Shown here piece after piece: positions 8,372 through 17,199 of a DNA stretch of 47,550 bases. Source of the DNA: Kurthia gibsonii (GTDB lineage: Bacteria > Bacillota > Bacilli > Bacillales_A > Planococcaceae); contig NZ_BJOB01000019.1 in the NCBI RefSeq assembly GCF_006539985.1, positions 1 to 47,550 of the forward strand, read 5' to 3'. Position 1 is the stretch's first letter, and each line of letters starts with the position of its first letter. The notes below the pieces were generated by a model. The model was not told where the DNA came from. It did not search any database and saw nothing but the letters and a program-made list of their open reading frames with translations. The position numbers and the translations under genes are program-made.

Positions 8372-8511
8372 AAATGGTGATGAGACATCAGTGTAAAAAT
8401 CTCATCACATATGAGTACAAGAAAAGCCGGAATCTCGCTACAGCGAGATTCCGGCTTTTCATTGCGAACGCTAAAAAAGAAAATGAAATTTTTCTCATTT
8501 TCTTTTTTATT
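8372..8511. repeat. Dispersed intergenic hairpin element, copy B
   Basis: A perfect 18-bp stem (8421-8438 with 8443-8460, core AAAAGCCGGAATCTCGC) with a TACA loop lies between the convergent mqo and hemAT. The flank TTGCGAACGCTAAAAAAG after the hairpin and GTGTAAAAA before it are shared with copies C and D. A second small inverted repeat, GTGATGAG (8377-8384) / CTCATCAC (8401-8408), lies upstream. It should terminate transcription in both directions. Confidence 0.88.
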
Positions 8512-9801
8512 TTAAAATGCATGAATGGTATCATTTAGTTCTTTCGCTGAATTTCGTAGTTCGCTTGAAGTGGAAGACATGGAAGAAATACCGCTTGCTA
8601 ATTCACTTACTTGTTCGCCAACTTCCTTAATATCACCAATTGTTTTTGTAATATTACTTGAAATATCATCAAAGGATTCTTTGAGTACTTCATTTTGTTC
8701 TGTACTTTGGATTACAAGTTGTTGGATTTGATGAATCACTTCCACAACTTCACTTGTTACTTCATTGGATTCTTCTATTAAGAGAGCAATTTGCTCAACA
8801 GATGTTTTTGTTTGATCGGCTAATTTACGTACTTCTTCAGCAACAACTGCGAAACCTTTTCCATATTCTCCAGCACGCGCAGCTTCAATTGCAGAGTTAA
8901 GTGCCAGTAAATTTGTTTGGTTTGCAATGGATTTAACCATCTCGATTACATCTTTCATTTCAGTAGAAGAATTATTCAGTGCTTGAACCATAGAAGTCAT
9001 TTCATTTGTCTTAACATGGATTGCCTCAGTTTGTTCACTTAGGTGCTGCATTTGTGCAAGTCCTTTATCAGATGCTTCTTTTGTATCTAGGGACTCTTTT
9101 ACTGTTGTTTTCACGCTGTTTTCTACACATACTGTATGATTCATTAATTCATTTACAGCTTCTGATGTATGAGATGCTTGTGTATTTAAGTGATCAGCAA
9201 CAGAGCCTAAGTCTTCACGTACTTTTCGATTTACTTCTTCGCGCTGTTGTTCAATTAATTGATCCGAATAACGATTATATTCTTCTAAAACGAGTTGTTG
9301 CTCGAAACTAGAGATTTTACCGAATGCGTCAATTGCTTGGAACTGTTCATGTATAGGTATTGGAAGCGTTTTTATAATTTGGCGTACTTCATATTCTAAT
9401 TTTTGAAAAGCACCTAAATACCATTTAGGATATAAACCAATTTTCACATGGGCATGTGCTACTTGTTTTCGTGCTTGAATATATGCCGTATCAATTTTCC
9501 CAGCAAACATTTGCTCAATATGCCTATAAAGTGTTTGGCTTAGTCGTTCAACTGAGCTATGATTTTGAATCATTTTAGCTAGGTGTGGTGGAGTAGAAAT
9601 CGCTTTATAGAAATGCTCTACAATTTTTGGTATGTGCGGCAACATATAAGAATGAAGTGCGTGAACGATTTGCAAATCATGTTTTTTTAAATCAATCATA
9701 TCGAGTTGTAACAGATAGTCTGAATCAGTCAGTGAAATGCCAACATGCTCTACATTCGTTTGCAATGTAGCTGTGGCTGCTTTTGATTTTAAGAAAAACA
9801 T
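8512..9801 (-). CDS. hemAT: Haem-based aerotaxis transducer HemAT (globin-coupled sensor)
   Basis: This soluble oxygen sensor for chemotaxis is about 429 aa long. The N-terminal sensor globin (about 30-190) carries the proximal-His motif AHAHVKIGL near residue 119. A linker follows, then a methyl-accepting signalling domain (about 210-425) with the conserved hairpin tip [16 protein letters not shown] and [13 protein letters not shown]. There are no membrane segments, as in B. subtilis HemAT. The ATG at 9801 is preferred because the AAGGGGG directly touches the upstream GTG at 9810. It should signal to CheA, but no che genes are in the window; the organism is expected to be motile. Confidence 0.93.
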   Translation of the reverse strand: MFFLKSKAATATLQTNVEHVGISLTDSDYLLQLDMIDLKKHDLQIVHALHSYMLPHIPKIVEHFYKAISTPPHLAKMIQNHSSVERLSQTLYRHIEQMFAGKIDTAYIQARKQVAHAHVKIGLYPKWYLGAFQKLEYEVRQIIKTLPIPIHEQFQAIDAFGKISSFEQQLVLEEYNRYSDQLIEQQREEVNRKVREDLGSVADHLNTQASHTSEAVNELMNHTVCVENSVKTTVKESLDTKEASDKGLAQMQHLSEQTEAIHVKTNEMTSMVQALNNSSTEMKDVIEMVKSIANQTNLLALNSAIEAARAGEYGKGFAVVAEEVRKLADQTKTSVEQIALLIEESNEVTSEVVEVIHQIQQLVIQSTEQNEVLKESFDDISSNITKTIGDIKEVGEQVSELASGISSMSSTSSELRNSAKELNDTIHAF

Positions 9802-9810
9802 GGAAAACAC

Positions 9811-10205
9811 CCCCTTTTTTTATATTTGTATCTATAGTACCATTATTGAATATAAAAATCGTGTTTAAAATACTGTATTTATGTAAATTTTTCAAAAAAA
9901 ATGAATAAACATGTAGATATATTTGTAAAAAAATACACATAAATTTAAAAGAGCATATAAATATTAGTTCAAAAGAACTTTATTTTTTCAGTTTTACACT
10001 TTTTAAATAGTGTAAAATATTTTGTTTTTACAGAATAATTAATTATGTAAAAAGAAAAAACGAAAAAAATACATTCTAATATAAAAAATAATCTATAAAA
10101 CTTAAATTGTTTATGTTAAACTGTATTCTATGAGAATACATTGTGTTTTCTCAGGTGGAAAAATGAATTTATTATTTATATTTGTATAATTTTGGAGGAA
10201 AAAAT
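9811..10205. promoter_or_regulatory. hemAT-sstT intergenic region with hyphenated palindrome
   Basis: This very AT-rich region lies between divergent genes. TGTATTCT (10122-10129) and AGAATACA (10133-10140) form a perfect inverted repeat around ATG, about 65 bp upstream of the sstT start. It looks like an operator. Nothing else in the gap stands out except a possible leader ORF at 10163-10189. Confidence 0.45.
10163..10189 (+). other. Possible 8-codon leader ORF before sstT
   Basis: AGGTGG (10153-10158) precedes an ATG at 10163 and an open frame of eight codons (Met-Asn-Leu-Leu-Phe-Ile-Phe-Val). The frame stops at 10189, 4 nt before the sstT Shine-Dalgarno. Such an arrangement could couple translation of the two, or be chance in AT-rich DNA. 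No attenuator hairpin was seen. Confidence 0.25.
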
Positions 10206-11411
10206 ATGCGAAATTTATTTCAAAAGTGGAGCGATACAAGTTTAGTATTGCGTATCGTCATGGGGATCATCCTCGGTGCAGTTTTAGCAGTTGCCTTCCC
10301 AAGTGCAACTTGGTTAGCGATGCTCGGTACATTATTTGTAGGTGCATTAAAAGCAGTAGCACCAATTTTAGTTTTTGTGTTAGTTATTAATGCATTAGCA
10401 AGCCATGTCAGTGGACAAAAAACAAATATGAAGGGCATTGTCTTCTTATATCTATTTGCAACATTCATTGCAGGAGCAGTCGGTGTAATTGCCGCTAAAT
10501 TATTCCCTGTTAAATTAACGTTTAAAGAAGTGGATGCAGATTTACAACCACCAGAAAATGTGTGGGGCGTTATGGAAACACTTTTAAATAATATTGTATC
10601 GAATCCAGTAGATGCATTAATGAATGCAAATTACATAGGTATTCTTGCATGGGCGATTGTTTTAGGATTAGCATTAAAAGCAGCGAGCAGTACGACAAAA
10701 ACAGTGATTACGAACTTATCAGAAGCTGTTTCAAAAGTAGTTCACTGGGTAATCAACTTAGCGCCATTCGGTATTATTGGGATTATGTATAACACAATTG
10801 TGACAAGTGGTTTTGGAGAATTAAAGCATTATGGTACATTGCTGATCATTTTAGTTGGCTCGATGTTATTAATCGCGCTTGTTATCAATCCGATAATTGT
10901 TTTTGTTGTAGCGCGTCGTAATCCATATCCATTGGTATGGGCGTCTTTAAAAGAGAGTGGTTTAACAGCCTTATTTACACGTAGTTCAGCAGCAAATATT
11001 CCAGTGAATATGGAACTTTGTGAAAAGTTAGGTTTAGATAAAAACACATATGCGATGTCGATTCCGTTAGGTGCAACTATTAATATGGCGGGAGCAGCAG
11101 TTACGATCTCTGTCTTAACGATGTCAGCTGCTTATACATTAGATGTACATGTAGATATCGCAACAGCAATCATCTTGATGGTTGTAACAGCAATTTCGGC
11201 TGCAGGTGCTTCAGGTGTTCCAGGTGGTTCATTATTATTAATTCCTTTAGCATGTGGTTTGTTAGGTATTCCAAATGATTTAGCTGTTCAAGTAATTGGT
11301 GTGGGTTTAATTATTAGTGTTGTTCAAGATTCTTGTGAAACCGCATTAAACTCTTCATCAGATGTTGTATTTACAGCAACAGCTGAATATGCGGCAGAGC
11401 GTAAAAAGTAA
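10206..11411 (+). CDS. sstT: Serine/threonine:sodium symporter SstT
   Basis: The 401-aa membrane protein belongs to the dicarboxylate/amino acid:cation symporter (DAACS) family and imports serine and threonine with sodium. It has about eight hydrophobic helices and re-entrant loops. The serine-rich TALFTRSSAANIPV, the GATINMAGAA segment, and the C-terminal AGASGVPGGS and VQDSCETALNSSSD stretches are typical of SstT. A GGAGG at 10194-10198 sets the ATG at 10206; the upstream in-frame TTG at 10182 precedes that RBS. Single gene. A palindrome upstream is its likely regulatory site. Confidence 0.92.
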   Translation: MRNLFQKWSDTSLVLRIVMGIILGAVLAVAFPSATWLAMLGTLFVGALKAVAPILVFVLVINALASHVSGQKTNMKGIVFLYLFATFIAGAVGVIAAKLFPVKLTFKEVDADLQPPENVWGVMETLLNNIVSNPVDALMNANYIGILAWAIVLGLALKAASSTTKTVITNLSEAVSKVVHWVINLAPFGIIGIMYNTIVTSGFGELKHYGTLLIILVGSMLLIALVINPIIVFVVARRNPYPLVWASLKESGLTALFTRSSAANIPVNMELCEKLGLDKNTYAMSIPLGATINMAGAAVTISVLTMSAAYTLDVHVDIATAIILMVVTAISAAGASGVPGGSLLLIPLACGLLGIPNDLAVQVIGVGLIISVVQDSCETALNSSSDVVFTATAEYAAERKK

Positions 11412-11466
11412 TAAAAACACTCTTGAATGCTTACAAAAAGAGGCATATACTTATTTGTTGTATATT

Positions 11467-11540
11467 GTCTCAGTAGCTCAGTAGGATAGAGCAACAGCCT
11501 CCTAAGCTGTAGGTCGTAGGTTCAATTCCTATCTGGGACA
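11467..11540 (+). tRNA. tRNA-Arg (anticodon CCU)
   Basis: The cloverleaf is complete. The acceptor stem pairs GTCTCAG (11467-11473) with CTGGGAC (11533-11539). The anticodon stem is ACAGC/GCTGT around the loop CTCCTAA, and the T-arm GTAGG/CCTAT encloses TTCAATT. The anticodon CCU reads AGG (Arg). The discriminator base is A, and CCA is not encoded, so it must be added after transcription. It lies about 55 bp after sstT with no clear terminator between them, so co-transcription is possible. Confidence 0.95.
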
Positions 11541-11680
11541 TTTTAAACAGACTGGGATATACGTGTAAAAACACTGTGCCCACATAAGCATAATAAAAAC
11601 TGGAATCGCGCTATGGCGCGGTTCCAGTTTTTCGTTGTGAACACTAAAAATTTGTTTCAGCGTGTTTTATTATGTCCATG
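11541..11680. repeat. Dispersed intergenic hairpin element, copy C
   Basis: Arms at 11595-11611 and 11616-11632 (AAAAACTGGAATCGCGC with GCGCGGTTCCAGTTTTT) form the central hairpin. CTGGGATATACGTGTAAAAA lies upstream and CGTTGTGAACACTAAAAA downstream, matching copies B and D. The element lies between tRNA-Arg (plus) and the resolvase-like gene (minus) and should serve both as terminator. Confidence 0.88.
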
Positions 11681-12214
11681 TTATTGATCGAGTTGACGGT
11701 AGAGCGTCGATTTTGAAATCCCTGTTTCTTCTTTAATTTGGTGTAATGTATATTGTTTACTATAATACATTTCAATTGCACGTTGCATCTGTACATCTGA
11801 CTTTTTAGGTCTCCCAATAACAGTTCCGCGTTTTTTTGCCTCTTGTAATGCGAAAGTTGAAGTATGGCGTTTAAAGATAGATTGTAATTTCGAAAAGTAA
11901 CGTAAACCATCTAATAATGATTTTTTAAATAATTCTGTTGAACACATACATTCATCCAAGAAAATAATTGTAAATTCATCTCGTTCAGCAATTTGCAAGA
12001 TATCGATTAATTGTTGTGTAGAATCTGCTAACACCTCAATGTTTTGAACATATAACTCATCACCTGTTGTTAATTGCATGAGAAGTTCTTCAAATACCTC
12101 TCTATTTTTTGCTAAACCGTGCCTCTCTTCATGTACATCATCCAAATTTACTTGTACCAACTGTTGTGTAACGTCGTTATCACAAACAGTTGGTCTTTTA
12201 TAACCATATCGCAT
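11681..12214 (-). CDS. Resolvase-fold protein lacking catalytic residues, with C-terminal HTH
   Basis: The 177-aa protein has the layout of a small serine recombinase: an N-terminal resolvase-like domain (about 1-125) and a C-terminal Hin-type HTH (about 130-177, GRPKKSDVQ, then GISKSTLYRQL). The N-terminal RVST motif that carries the nucleophilic serine is RPTV here. The KLDRLGRS motif with the catalytic arginines reads NIEVLADS. It is therefore very unlikely to cut DNA. I infer a domesticated DNA-binding protein or an intact but inactive relic. The frame is fully open, with a good AAGGAG upstream, which argues for selection. It is divergent from the SulP gene. No partner recombination site was recognised. 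Confidence 0.75.
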   Translation of the reverse strand: MRYGYKRPTVCDNDVTQQLVQVNLDDVHEERHGLAKNREVFEELLMQLTTGDELYVQNIEVLADSTQQLIDILQIAERDEFTIIFLDECMCSTELFKKSLLDGLRYFSKLQSIFKRHTSTFALQEAKKRGTVIGRPKKSDVQMQRAIEMYYSKQYTLHQIKEETGISKSTLYRQLDQ

Positions 12215-12313
12215 AATAATCTCCTTCCTAAAAGTATATACTTATGAAACTATTTTTGTTACGATTACTTCTATTGTACGCTATTTTTATTCTATATGAG
12301 AAAGGTGATTTTT

Positions 12314-13732
12314 TTGCAAGTTATAAAAGAACAATGGTTTTCATCTATTCGTGCTGATGTTTTAGCAGGGATTGTAGTAGGTTTAGCGCTAATTCCAGAA
12401 GCTCTAGCCTTTTCGTTCATTGTCGGTGTCGATCCGAAAGTCGCACTCTACGCTTCATTTACAATGGCTGTCATGACGGCTTTTGTCGGAGGAAGACCCG
12501 CAATGATTTCTGCAGCGACTGGAGCAATGGCGCTCATACTCGTCACGCTAATGGCGAATCACGGGTTACAATATGTACTTGCTGCAACCATTTTAACGGG
12601 TATTATACAGTTTTTTATGGGTGTTTTTGGAGTTGCAAGACTAATGCGCTTCATACCTAATTCAGTCATGTTAGGATTCGTTAATGCACTGGGCATTATG
12701 ATTTTCTTAGCGCAATTACCATATTTAAAGAATGGTTCAGTTGCAACTTATGCTTTTGCGATCGTTACATTGATTCTAGTTTATGTGATACCAAGATTTA
12801 TTCGAATAATTCCAGCACCACTCATTGCGATTATTATCATGACATCGCTCGCGATATTTGGGAACTTTTCATTATTAACAATTGGTGATTTAGGCACAAT
12901 GCCAACAACACTACCGACTTTCTTCTTACCAGATATCCCTTTGAATTTTGAAACACTTCAAATTATTTTACCGTATGCTTTAGCACTGGCAGTTGTTGGA
13001 TTACTTGAATCTTTACTTACTGCACAAGTTTTAGACGGTTATACAAAAACTACGTCAAATAAAAATAAAGAATCACGCGGTCAAGGAATCGCAAATATTG
13101 TAAATGGCTTTTTCGGTGGTATGGCTGGTTGTGCTTTAATTGGTCAATCTATTATTAATGTGAAATCTGGTGGTCGAGGTCGTCTTTCAACTTTAACAGC
13201 AGGTATCTTTCTGTTATTTCTAATTTTGGTTCTCGGTGATGTCGTCTCTAAAATTCCAATGCCTGTTTTAGTAGGTGTCATGATTATGGTGAGTTTTACA
13301 ACATTCGATTTTAAAACGATTCGCTTCATACGAAAAGCACCGAAGTCAGAGAGCTTTATTATGATTACAACCGTGATTGTGATTTTGGTAACGCATAATT
13401 TAGCGATTGGCGTAGGTGTGGGCGTGTTGATGAGCGCTATTTGTTTTATGGCAAAAAGTGCAACACCAACTTTTTTACTTTCAGACGAAACATGTACAAT
13501 TAAAGGTCCACTCTTTTTTGCCTCAGCTGAAAAGTTAGCACCTACTTTAGAGAACTTTAAGGGAAAGAAGCTAGAATTTGATTTTTCAGATAGTCGCATT
13601 TGGGATGAAACAGCTGTAACGAAAGTTCTTGAAATCAAGAATCAATTGGAACAAGAAGGAGTACACGTAACATTTACTGGTCTCGATCTACAAAGCCAGC
13701 AATTACTCGAGCGACTTACACCGATTAAATAA
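12314..13732 (+). CDS. SulP-family anion permease with STAS domain
   Basis: This is an integral membrane transporter of about 472 aa. The N-terminal SulP transporter domain (about 10-380) has 10-12 hydrophobic helices and the family segment GLALIPEALAFSFIVGVDP. A short STAS-like domain (about 395-470, with the stretch KKLEFDFSDSRIWDETAVT) follows. SulP members move sulfate, bicarbonate or other anions; the substrate cannot be read from sequence. AAAGGTGA lies 5 nt before the TTG at 12314; the in-frame ATG at 12296 precedes this RBS, so TTG is preferred. It probably forms an operon with the AbrB-type gene 65 bp downstream. Confidence 0.88.
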   Translation: MQVIKEQWFSSIRADVLAGIVVGLALIPEALAFSFIVGVDPKVALYASFTMAVMTAFVGGRPAMISAATGAMALILVTLMANHGLQYVLAATILTGIIQFFMGVFGVARLMRFIPNSVMLGFVNALGIMIFLAQLPYLKNGSVATYAFAIVTLILVYVIPRFIRIIPAPLIAIIIMTSLAIFGNFSLLTIGDLGTMPTTLPTFFLPDIPLNFETLQIILPYALALAVVGLLESLLTAQVLDGYTKTTSNKNKESRGQGIANIVNGFFGGMAGCALIGQSIINVKSGGRGRLSTLTAGIFLLFLILVLGDVVSKIPMPVLVGVMIMVSFTTFDFKTIRFIRKAPKSESFIMITTVIVILVTHNLAIGVGVGVLMSAICFMAKSATPTFLLSDETCTIKGPLFFASAEKLAPTLENFKGKKLEFDFSDSRIWDETAVTKVLEIKNQLEQEGVHVTFTGLDLQSQQLLERLTPIK

Positions 13733-13797
13733 ACATCAACTATTTTCAGTCACGAAAGAATGTGATAACGTAAAAGTTGAAAAGAGGCGACGAGATT

Positions 13798-14838
13798 TTG
13801 AAACTTCAAAGAATTTTACTTACAGCAATTGTCGGCATATGTGGAGGATTACTATTTTCACAACTTCATATACCTGTACCATGGCTACTCGGACCATTAC
13901 TCTTTGTTTTGATAGGTAATAGTTTACGTTCAGAATGGTTTTATTGGCCTAAATCATATAAAAGTATTGGAATGGTGTTAATTGGTTATACAATCGGTCA
14001 GGCACTTACAGGAGAGGCTGTACGAGAGATTGGCAGGCAATTACCATATATGTTTGGTATGACGACTTTACTTATTTTACTTAGTGCAGGCATTGCATGG
14101 GTTGTATCAAAGAAGTCAGCAGTGAACTATCCTACAGCACTCCTAAGTAGTATTCCAGGCGGTATGACGCAAATTATTATGATGGCTGAGGAAATGAAAA
14201 GTGTGAATTTAACTGTTGTCACCGTGACACAAACGATTCGTTTATTATTTATTGTCATTGGAATGCCACTCTTGTTGACAACATTTCATTTAACAACAGT
14301 CCCTACACAAACAGAGCATGTATCGGAATGGATGTCATTTGAAACAGTGCTAATTCTACTTATTTGTATATTATTAGCCTTTATAGGTAAAAAATATAAA
14401 TTTCCGACCGCTTTTTTACTTGTACCAGCGCTCGTTACCGCTATTTTACAAAATATAGGTGTTGTAGGTGTGGAATTAGTGAATCCGATTTTGTCATTTG
14501 CACAATTCATGATTGGGATTAATATCGGTATGATGATGAAGCCGAGAGAGTTAGAGCAAAAAGGACGGACGATTGTGCTCGCTGTAACAAGTGCAACTGC
14601 ATTATTTATTGTAGCGATGCTATTAGGTATTATTTTTGCACAAGTAAATCATTTAGATTACGCGACAGCACTTTTAAGTTTAGCGCCAGGTGGTATGGAT
14701 CAAATGGGGGCAATTGCGCATGCGATTCATGCAAATTTATCAATTGTTGCGGGATATCAAGTATTTCGTGCTTTTTATATTTTATTCGTTATTCAACCGA
14801 TTATTGCCTATTTTTTACCCAAACAAATTATTAAATAA
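13798..14838 (+). CDS. AbrB-type membrane protein (duplicated AbrB domain)
   Basis: The hydrophobic protein of about 346 aa has around 10 membrane segments and two internally related halves. Each half carries a Pro-Gly-Gly-Met motif (SSIPGGMTQ near residue 115 and SLAPGGMDQ near 297), the hallmark of the family once annotated as putative ammonia monooxygenase or membrane AbrB regulator. The function is not established. The duplicated halves suggest a transporter. AGAGGCG precedes a TTG at 13798; an alternative TTG at 13777 has no RBS. Ends in a hairpin terminator. No relation to the DNA-binding AbrB of B. subtilis is implied. Confidence 0.85.
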   Translation: MKLQRILLTAIVGICGGLLFSQLHIPVPWLLGPLLFVLIGNSLRSEWFYWPKSYKSIGMVLIGYTIGQALTGEAVREIGRQLPYMFGMTTLLILLSAGIAWVVSKKSAVNYPTALLSSIPGGMTQIIMMAEEMKSVNLTVVTVTQTIRLLFIVIGMPLLLTTFHLTTVPTQTEHVSEWMSFETVLILLICILLAFIGKKYKFPTAFLLVPALVTAILQNIGVVGVELVNPILSFAQFMIGINIGMMMKPRELEQKGRTIVLAVTSATALFIVAMLLGIIFAQVNHLDYATALLSLAPGGMDQMGAIAHAIHANLSIVAGYQVFRAFYILFVIQPIIAYFLPKQIIK

Positions 14839-14850
14839 ATAAAGTAAGAA

Positions 14851-14879
14851 AACTTTCATCTATGTATGGAAGTTTTTTT
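14851..14879 (+). terminator. Intrinsic terminator after the AbrB-type gene
   Basis: AACTTTCAT (14851-14859) pairs with ATGGAAGTT (14866-14874), with one G-U pair, and runs into a T-tract. Confidence 0.8.
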
Positions 14880-15530
14880 ATAGTGTTTAAACACATTTCA
14901 ACATTTCAGAATGTTGAGAATACAAGGTTTGTATCATTTTTTTAATGAAAAAAGCAAGTGACATTTTTGTGTGAGCTTTATAACATATATACATGTTTTT
15001 TTAGGGGAAAGAGTGAGAAAATCATTTAGAATGTCTAAGATTCTTTAATGTTAAAATATTTTTTAGGAATAAACAGTGGCTTGAAAACGCATGGTTGTGA
15101 GGGTTTGTGAAACTTTGAATAAAGTCATAGAATAGTTGAGCGAAAAAAAGCTTCCAGTTCTATTGGAATTCCTGAAATTGAGGTGTATAATGCAACATGG
15201 AAGCTATAAATGAAGTGAACACACTATAAAATTTAAGTTCGAAATTCTCTTTCTTTTATATGAATTTTTCTCATTTTTCAATAAAAATACGTCATATATT
15301 TTTATGATAAATCGAAAAAGGGTATTAAAGAAATATGACAGTATAGTTCTTTAGTTTATAGGTGTTTAAAAGCAATAAATATGTCTAGAAAACAGATGTT
15401 GCAGTTGCTACCATTACATGGCATCATGTAATAGTAAGATGAGAATTGTATGAATAATATGACTCTTATGTAAGTAAAATGTTCGGGAATTCCCGACAGA
15501 AGAAATAGCTATTGTAAAGGAGAATTGGAT
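14880..15530. other. Long intergenic region upstream of yjlC-ndh
   Basis: About 650 bp have no ORF with an RBS. Two structures are visible. AGCTTCCA (15149-15156) and TGGAAGCT (15198-15205) are perfect inverted copies 41 nt apart. TCGGGAATTCCCGA (15483-15496) is a perfect 14-bp palindrome 34 bp before the yjlC start. The length suggests extended regulation or an unseen small RNA. Confidence 0.45.
15483..15496. promoter_or_regulatory. 14-bp perfect palindrome before yjlC
   Basis: TCGGGAATTCCCGA is fully self-complementary and GC-rich in AT-rich surroundings. It lies just upstream of the RBS of the yjlC-ndh operon, where a bound repressor would block transcription. It does not match the Rex site known for the B. 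subtilis yjlC-ndh operon. Confidence 0.5.
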
Positions 15531-15956
15531 ATGTCAGAACAGACTACTCAATCAGTACAACCGGCAGCAAGCCAACAACAATTAGACGTTTTAGATCAAT
15601 TATTAAAACCTGAAGTACAAGAATCACTAACTCAACTAGTGGACCAATTACCAAAGTTAACAGAAATGGTAACAACTTTAACAAAAGCATATGACGTAGC
15701 ACAAACTTTAGCTACTGATGATGTATTCCGTAGCGATGCTGTTGGTGCTGTAACAGAAATGGCTCAACCAGTCGTGAACTCTGCTAAATCACTTGCTGCT
15801 ACTGCAATTGAAGCAAAAGATCGTGCTGCTGAAAGCAACGAAACAATCGGTTTATTCGGTATTTTAAAACTGTTAAAAGACCCACAAGTACAAGGTGTCT
15901 TCCGTTTTGCAAACGCATTCTTAGAAGTTTCAAAAGAAAACAAAGCTTCAAAATAA
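15531..15956 (+). CDS. yjlC: YjlC-like DUF1641 protein
   Basis: The 141-aa protein is Gln/Ala-rich at the N-terminus (to about residue 20) and predicted helical, with a C-terminal segment IGLFGILKLLKDPQVQGVFRF typical of DUF1641. Its molecular role is unknown. In B. subtilis the homologue yjlC is co-transcribed with ndh (yjlD), and here ndh follows after 37 bp, so the pairing is conserved. The ATG at 15531 is chosen with AAAGGAG 8 nt upstream; the in-frame TTG at 15525 is too close. A role supporting the NADH dehydrogenase is inferred only from this linkage. Confidence 0.88.
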   Translation: MSEQTTQSVQPAASQQQLDVLDQLLKPEVQESLTQLVDQLPKLTEMVTTLTKAYDVAQTLATDDVFRSDAVGAVTEMAQPVVNSAKSLAATAIEAKDRAAESNETIGLFGILKLLKDPQVQGVFRFANAFLEVSKENKASK

Positions 15957-15993
15957 TTTTTAAAACACTTAGTAACATGGAGGTTTAACTATA

Positions 15994-17187
15994 ATGTCAA
16001 AAAAAATCGTCATTCTAGGTGCAGGTTATGGCGGCGTATTATCTGCATTAACGTTACGTCAATTTGCAACTAAAGAAGAAGTAGAAATCACAGTTGTGAA
16101 CCAATTCCCAACTCACCAAATCATCACTGAATTACACCGTTTAGCTGGTGGTACTATTAAAGAGAAAGCGGTAGCATTCCCACTTTCTAAACTTTTCAAA
16201 GGAAAAGACATCAACATTAAAATCGCAAAAGCGGATGCATTCTCAGCTGACGACAAAACAGTTAAATTATCAACTGGCGAAACTTTAACTTATGATGTAT
16301 TAGTAGTAGCTGTAGGTTCTAAAACAGGTTTCTTCGGTATCCCAGGACTAGAAGAAAACTCAATGGTTCTTAAATCAGTTGAAGATGCAAACAAAATTCG
16401 CGAGCACATCATTGGTCGTATTAAAGAATACGCAAAAACTCGCAACGAAGCAGATGCTACAATCGTAATCGGCGGCGGTGGTTTAACAGGCGTTGAGCTT
16501 GTTGGTGAAATCGTTGACCACATGACGAAAGAAGCAATTAAATACGCCGTACAACCAGCAGATTTAAAAATCAAGCTAGTTGAAGCAGGTCCAAAAATCT
16601 TACCTGTATTACCAGACGAGTTAATCGAGCGCGCAACAAAATCGCTTGAAAATCGTGGTGTAGAGTTCTTAACAGGCCTTCCTGTAACAGGTGTTGAAGG
16701 TAATGTGATCTCTCTTAAAGACGGTCAAACAATTACTGCAAACACACTTGTTTGGACTGGTGGTGTAGCTCAGTACCCAATCGTAGAAGAATCAGGTCTT
16801 GTATGTAACCGTGGTAAAGCAGTAGTAAACGACTTCCTACAATCAGAATCACATAAAGATGTATTCGTAGTGGGTGACGCTGCAGCTGCATACCCTCCAG
16901 GTGCAAACAAAGAAACAGATCGTCCATACCCCCCAACAGCTCAAAACGCTTGGCAAATGGGCGAATTAGTTGGATACAATGTATTCGCATACTTAAAAGG
17001 CAGTGAAATGAATACCTTCGCTCCAGTTAACTCTGGTACATTAGCATCTTTAGGTCGTAAAGATGCTGTAGCAACTGTTGGTAGAAGCAACACGGAATTA
17101 CGTGGCTTACCAGCAACATTGATGAAAGAAGCTTCAAACATTCGTTACTTATCACACATCAAAGCATTATACGGTATCGTATACTAA
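15994..17187 (+). CDS. ndh: Type II NADH dehydrogenase
   Basis: This 397-aa single-subunit, non-proton-pumping NADH:quinone oxidoreductase acts at the inner face of the membrane. The N-terminal FAD dinucleotide fold is ILGAGYGGVLSAL, the second NADH fold is IVIGGGGLTGVELVGEI (about 160-176), and the FAD-contact motif VFVVGDAAA lies near residue 290. The C-terminal region PATLMKEASNIRYL and KALYGIVY is the likely membrane anchor. A strong RBS (GGAGG) precedes the ATG. It follows yjlC in an operon and ends in an 18-bp hairpin terminator. With Mqo it feeds the quinone pool. Confidence 0.95.
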   Translation: MSKKIVILGAGYGGVLSALTLRQFATKEEVEITVVNQFPTHQIITELHRLAGGTIKEKAVAFPLSKLFKGKDINIKIAKADAFSADDKTVKLSTGETLTYDVLVVAVGSKTGFFGIPGLEENSMVLKSVEDANKIREHIIGRIKEYAKTRNEADATIVIGGGGLTGVELVGEIVDHMTKEAIKYAVQPADLKIKLVEAGPKILPVLPDELIERATKSLENRGVEFLTGLPVTGVEGNVISLKDGQTITANTLVWTGGVAQYPIVEESGLVCNRGKAVVNDFLQSESHKDVFVVGDAAAAYPPGANKETDRPYPPTAQNAWQMGELVGYNVFAYLKGSEMNTFAPVNSGTLASLGRKDAVATVGRSNTELRGLPATLMKEASNIRYLSHIKALYGIVY

Positions 17188-17199
17188 GCCGAAATGTAT

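Noticed and set aside
11467-12214. Genomic island integrated at tRNA-Arg, suggested by the neighbouring recombinase-like gene
   Set aside because: The recombinase-like protein lacks catalytic residues, no duplicated tRNA 3' end was seen, and the next genes are ordinary transporters.
15095-15125. Rex operator upstream of yjlC-ndh (TTGTGAAAC...)
   Set aside because: Only the left half resembles TTGTGA; the inverted right half is not present.
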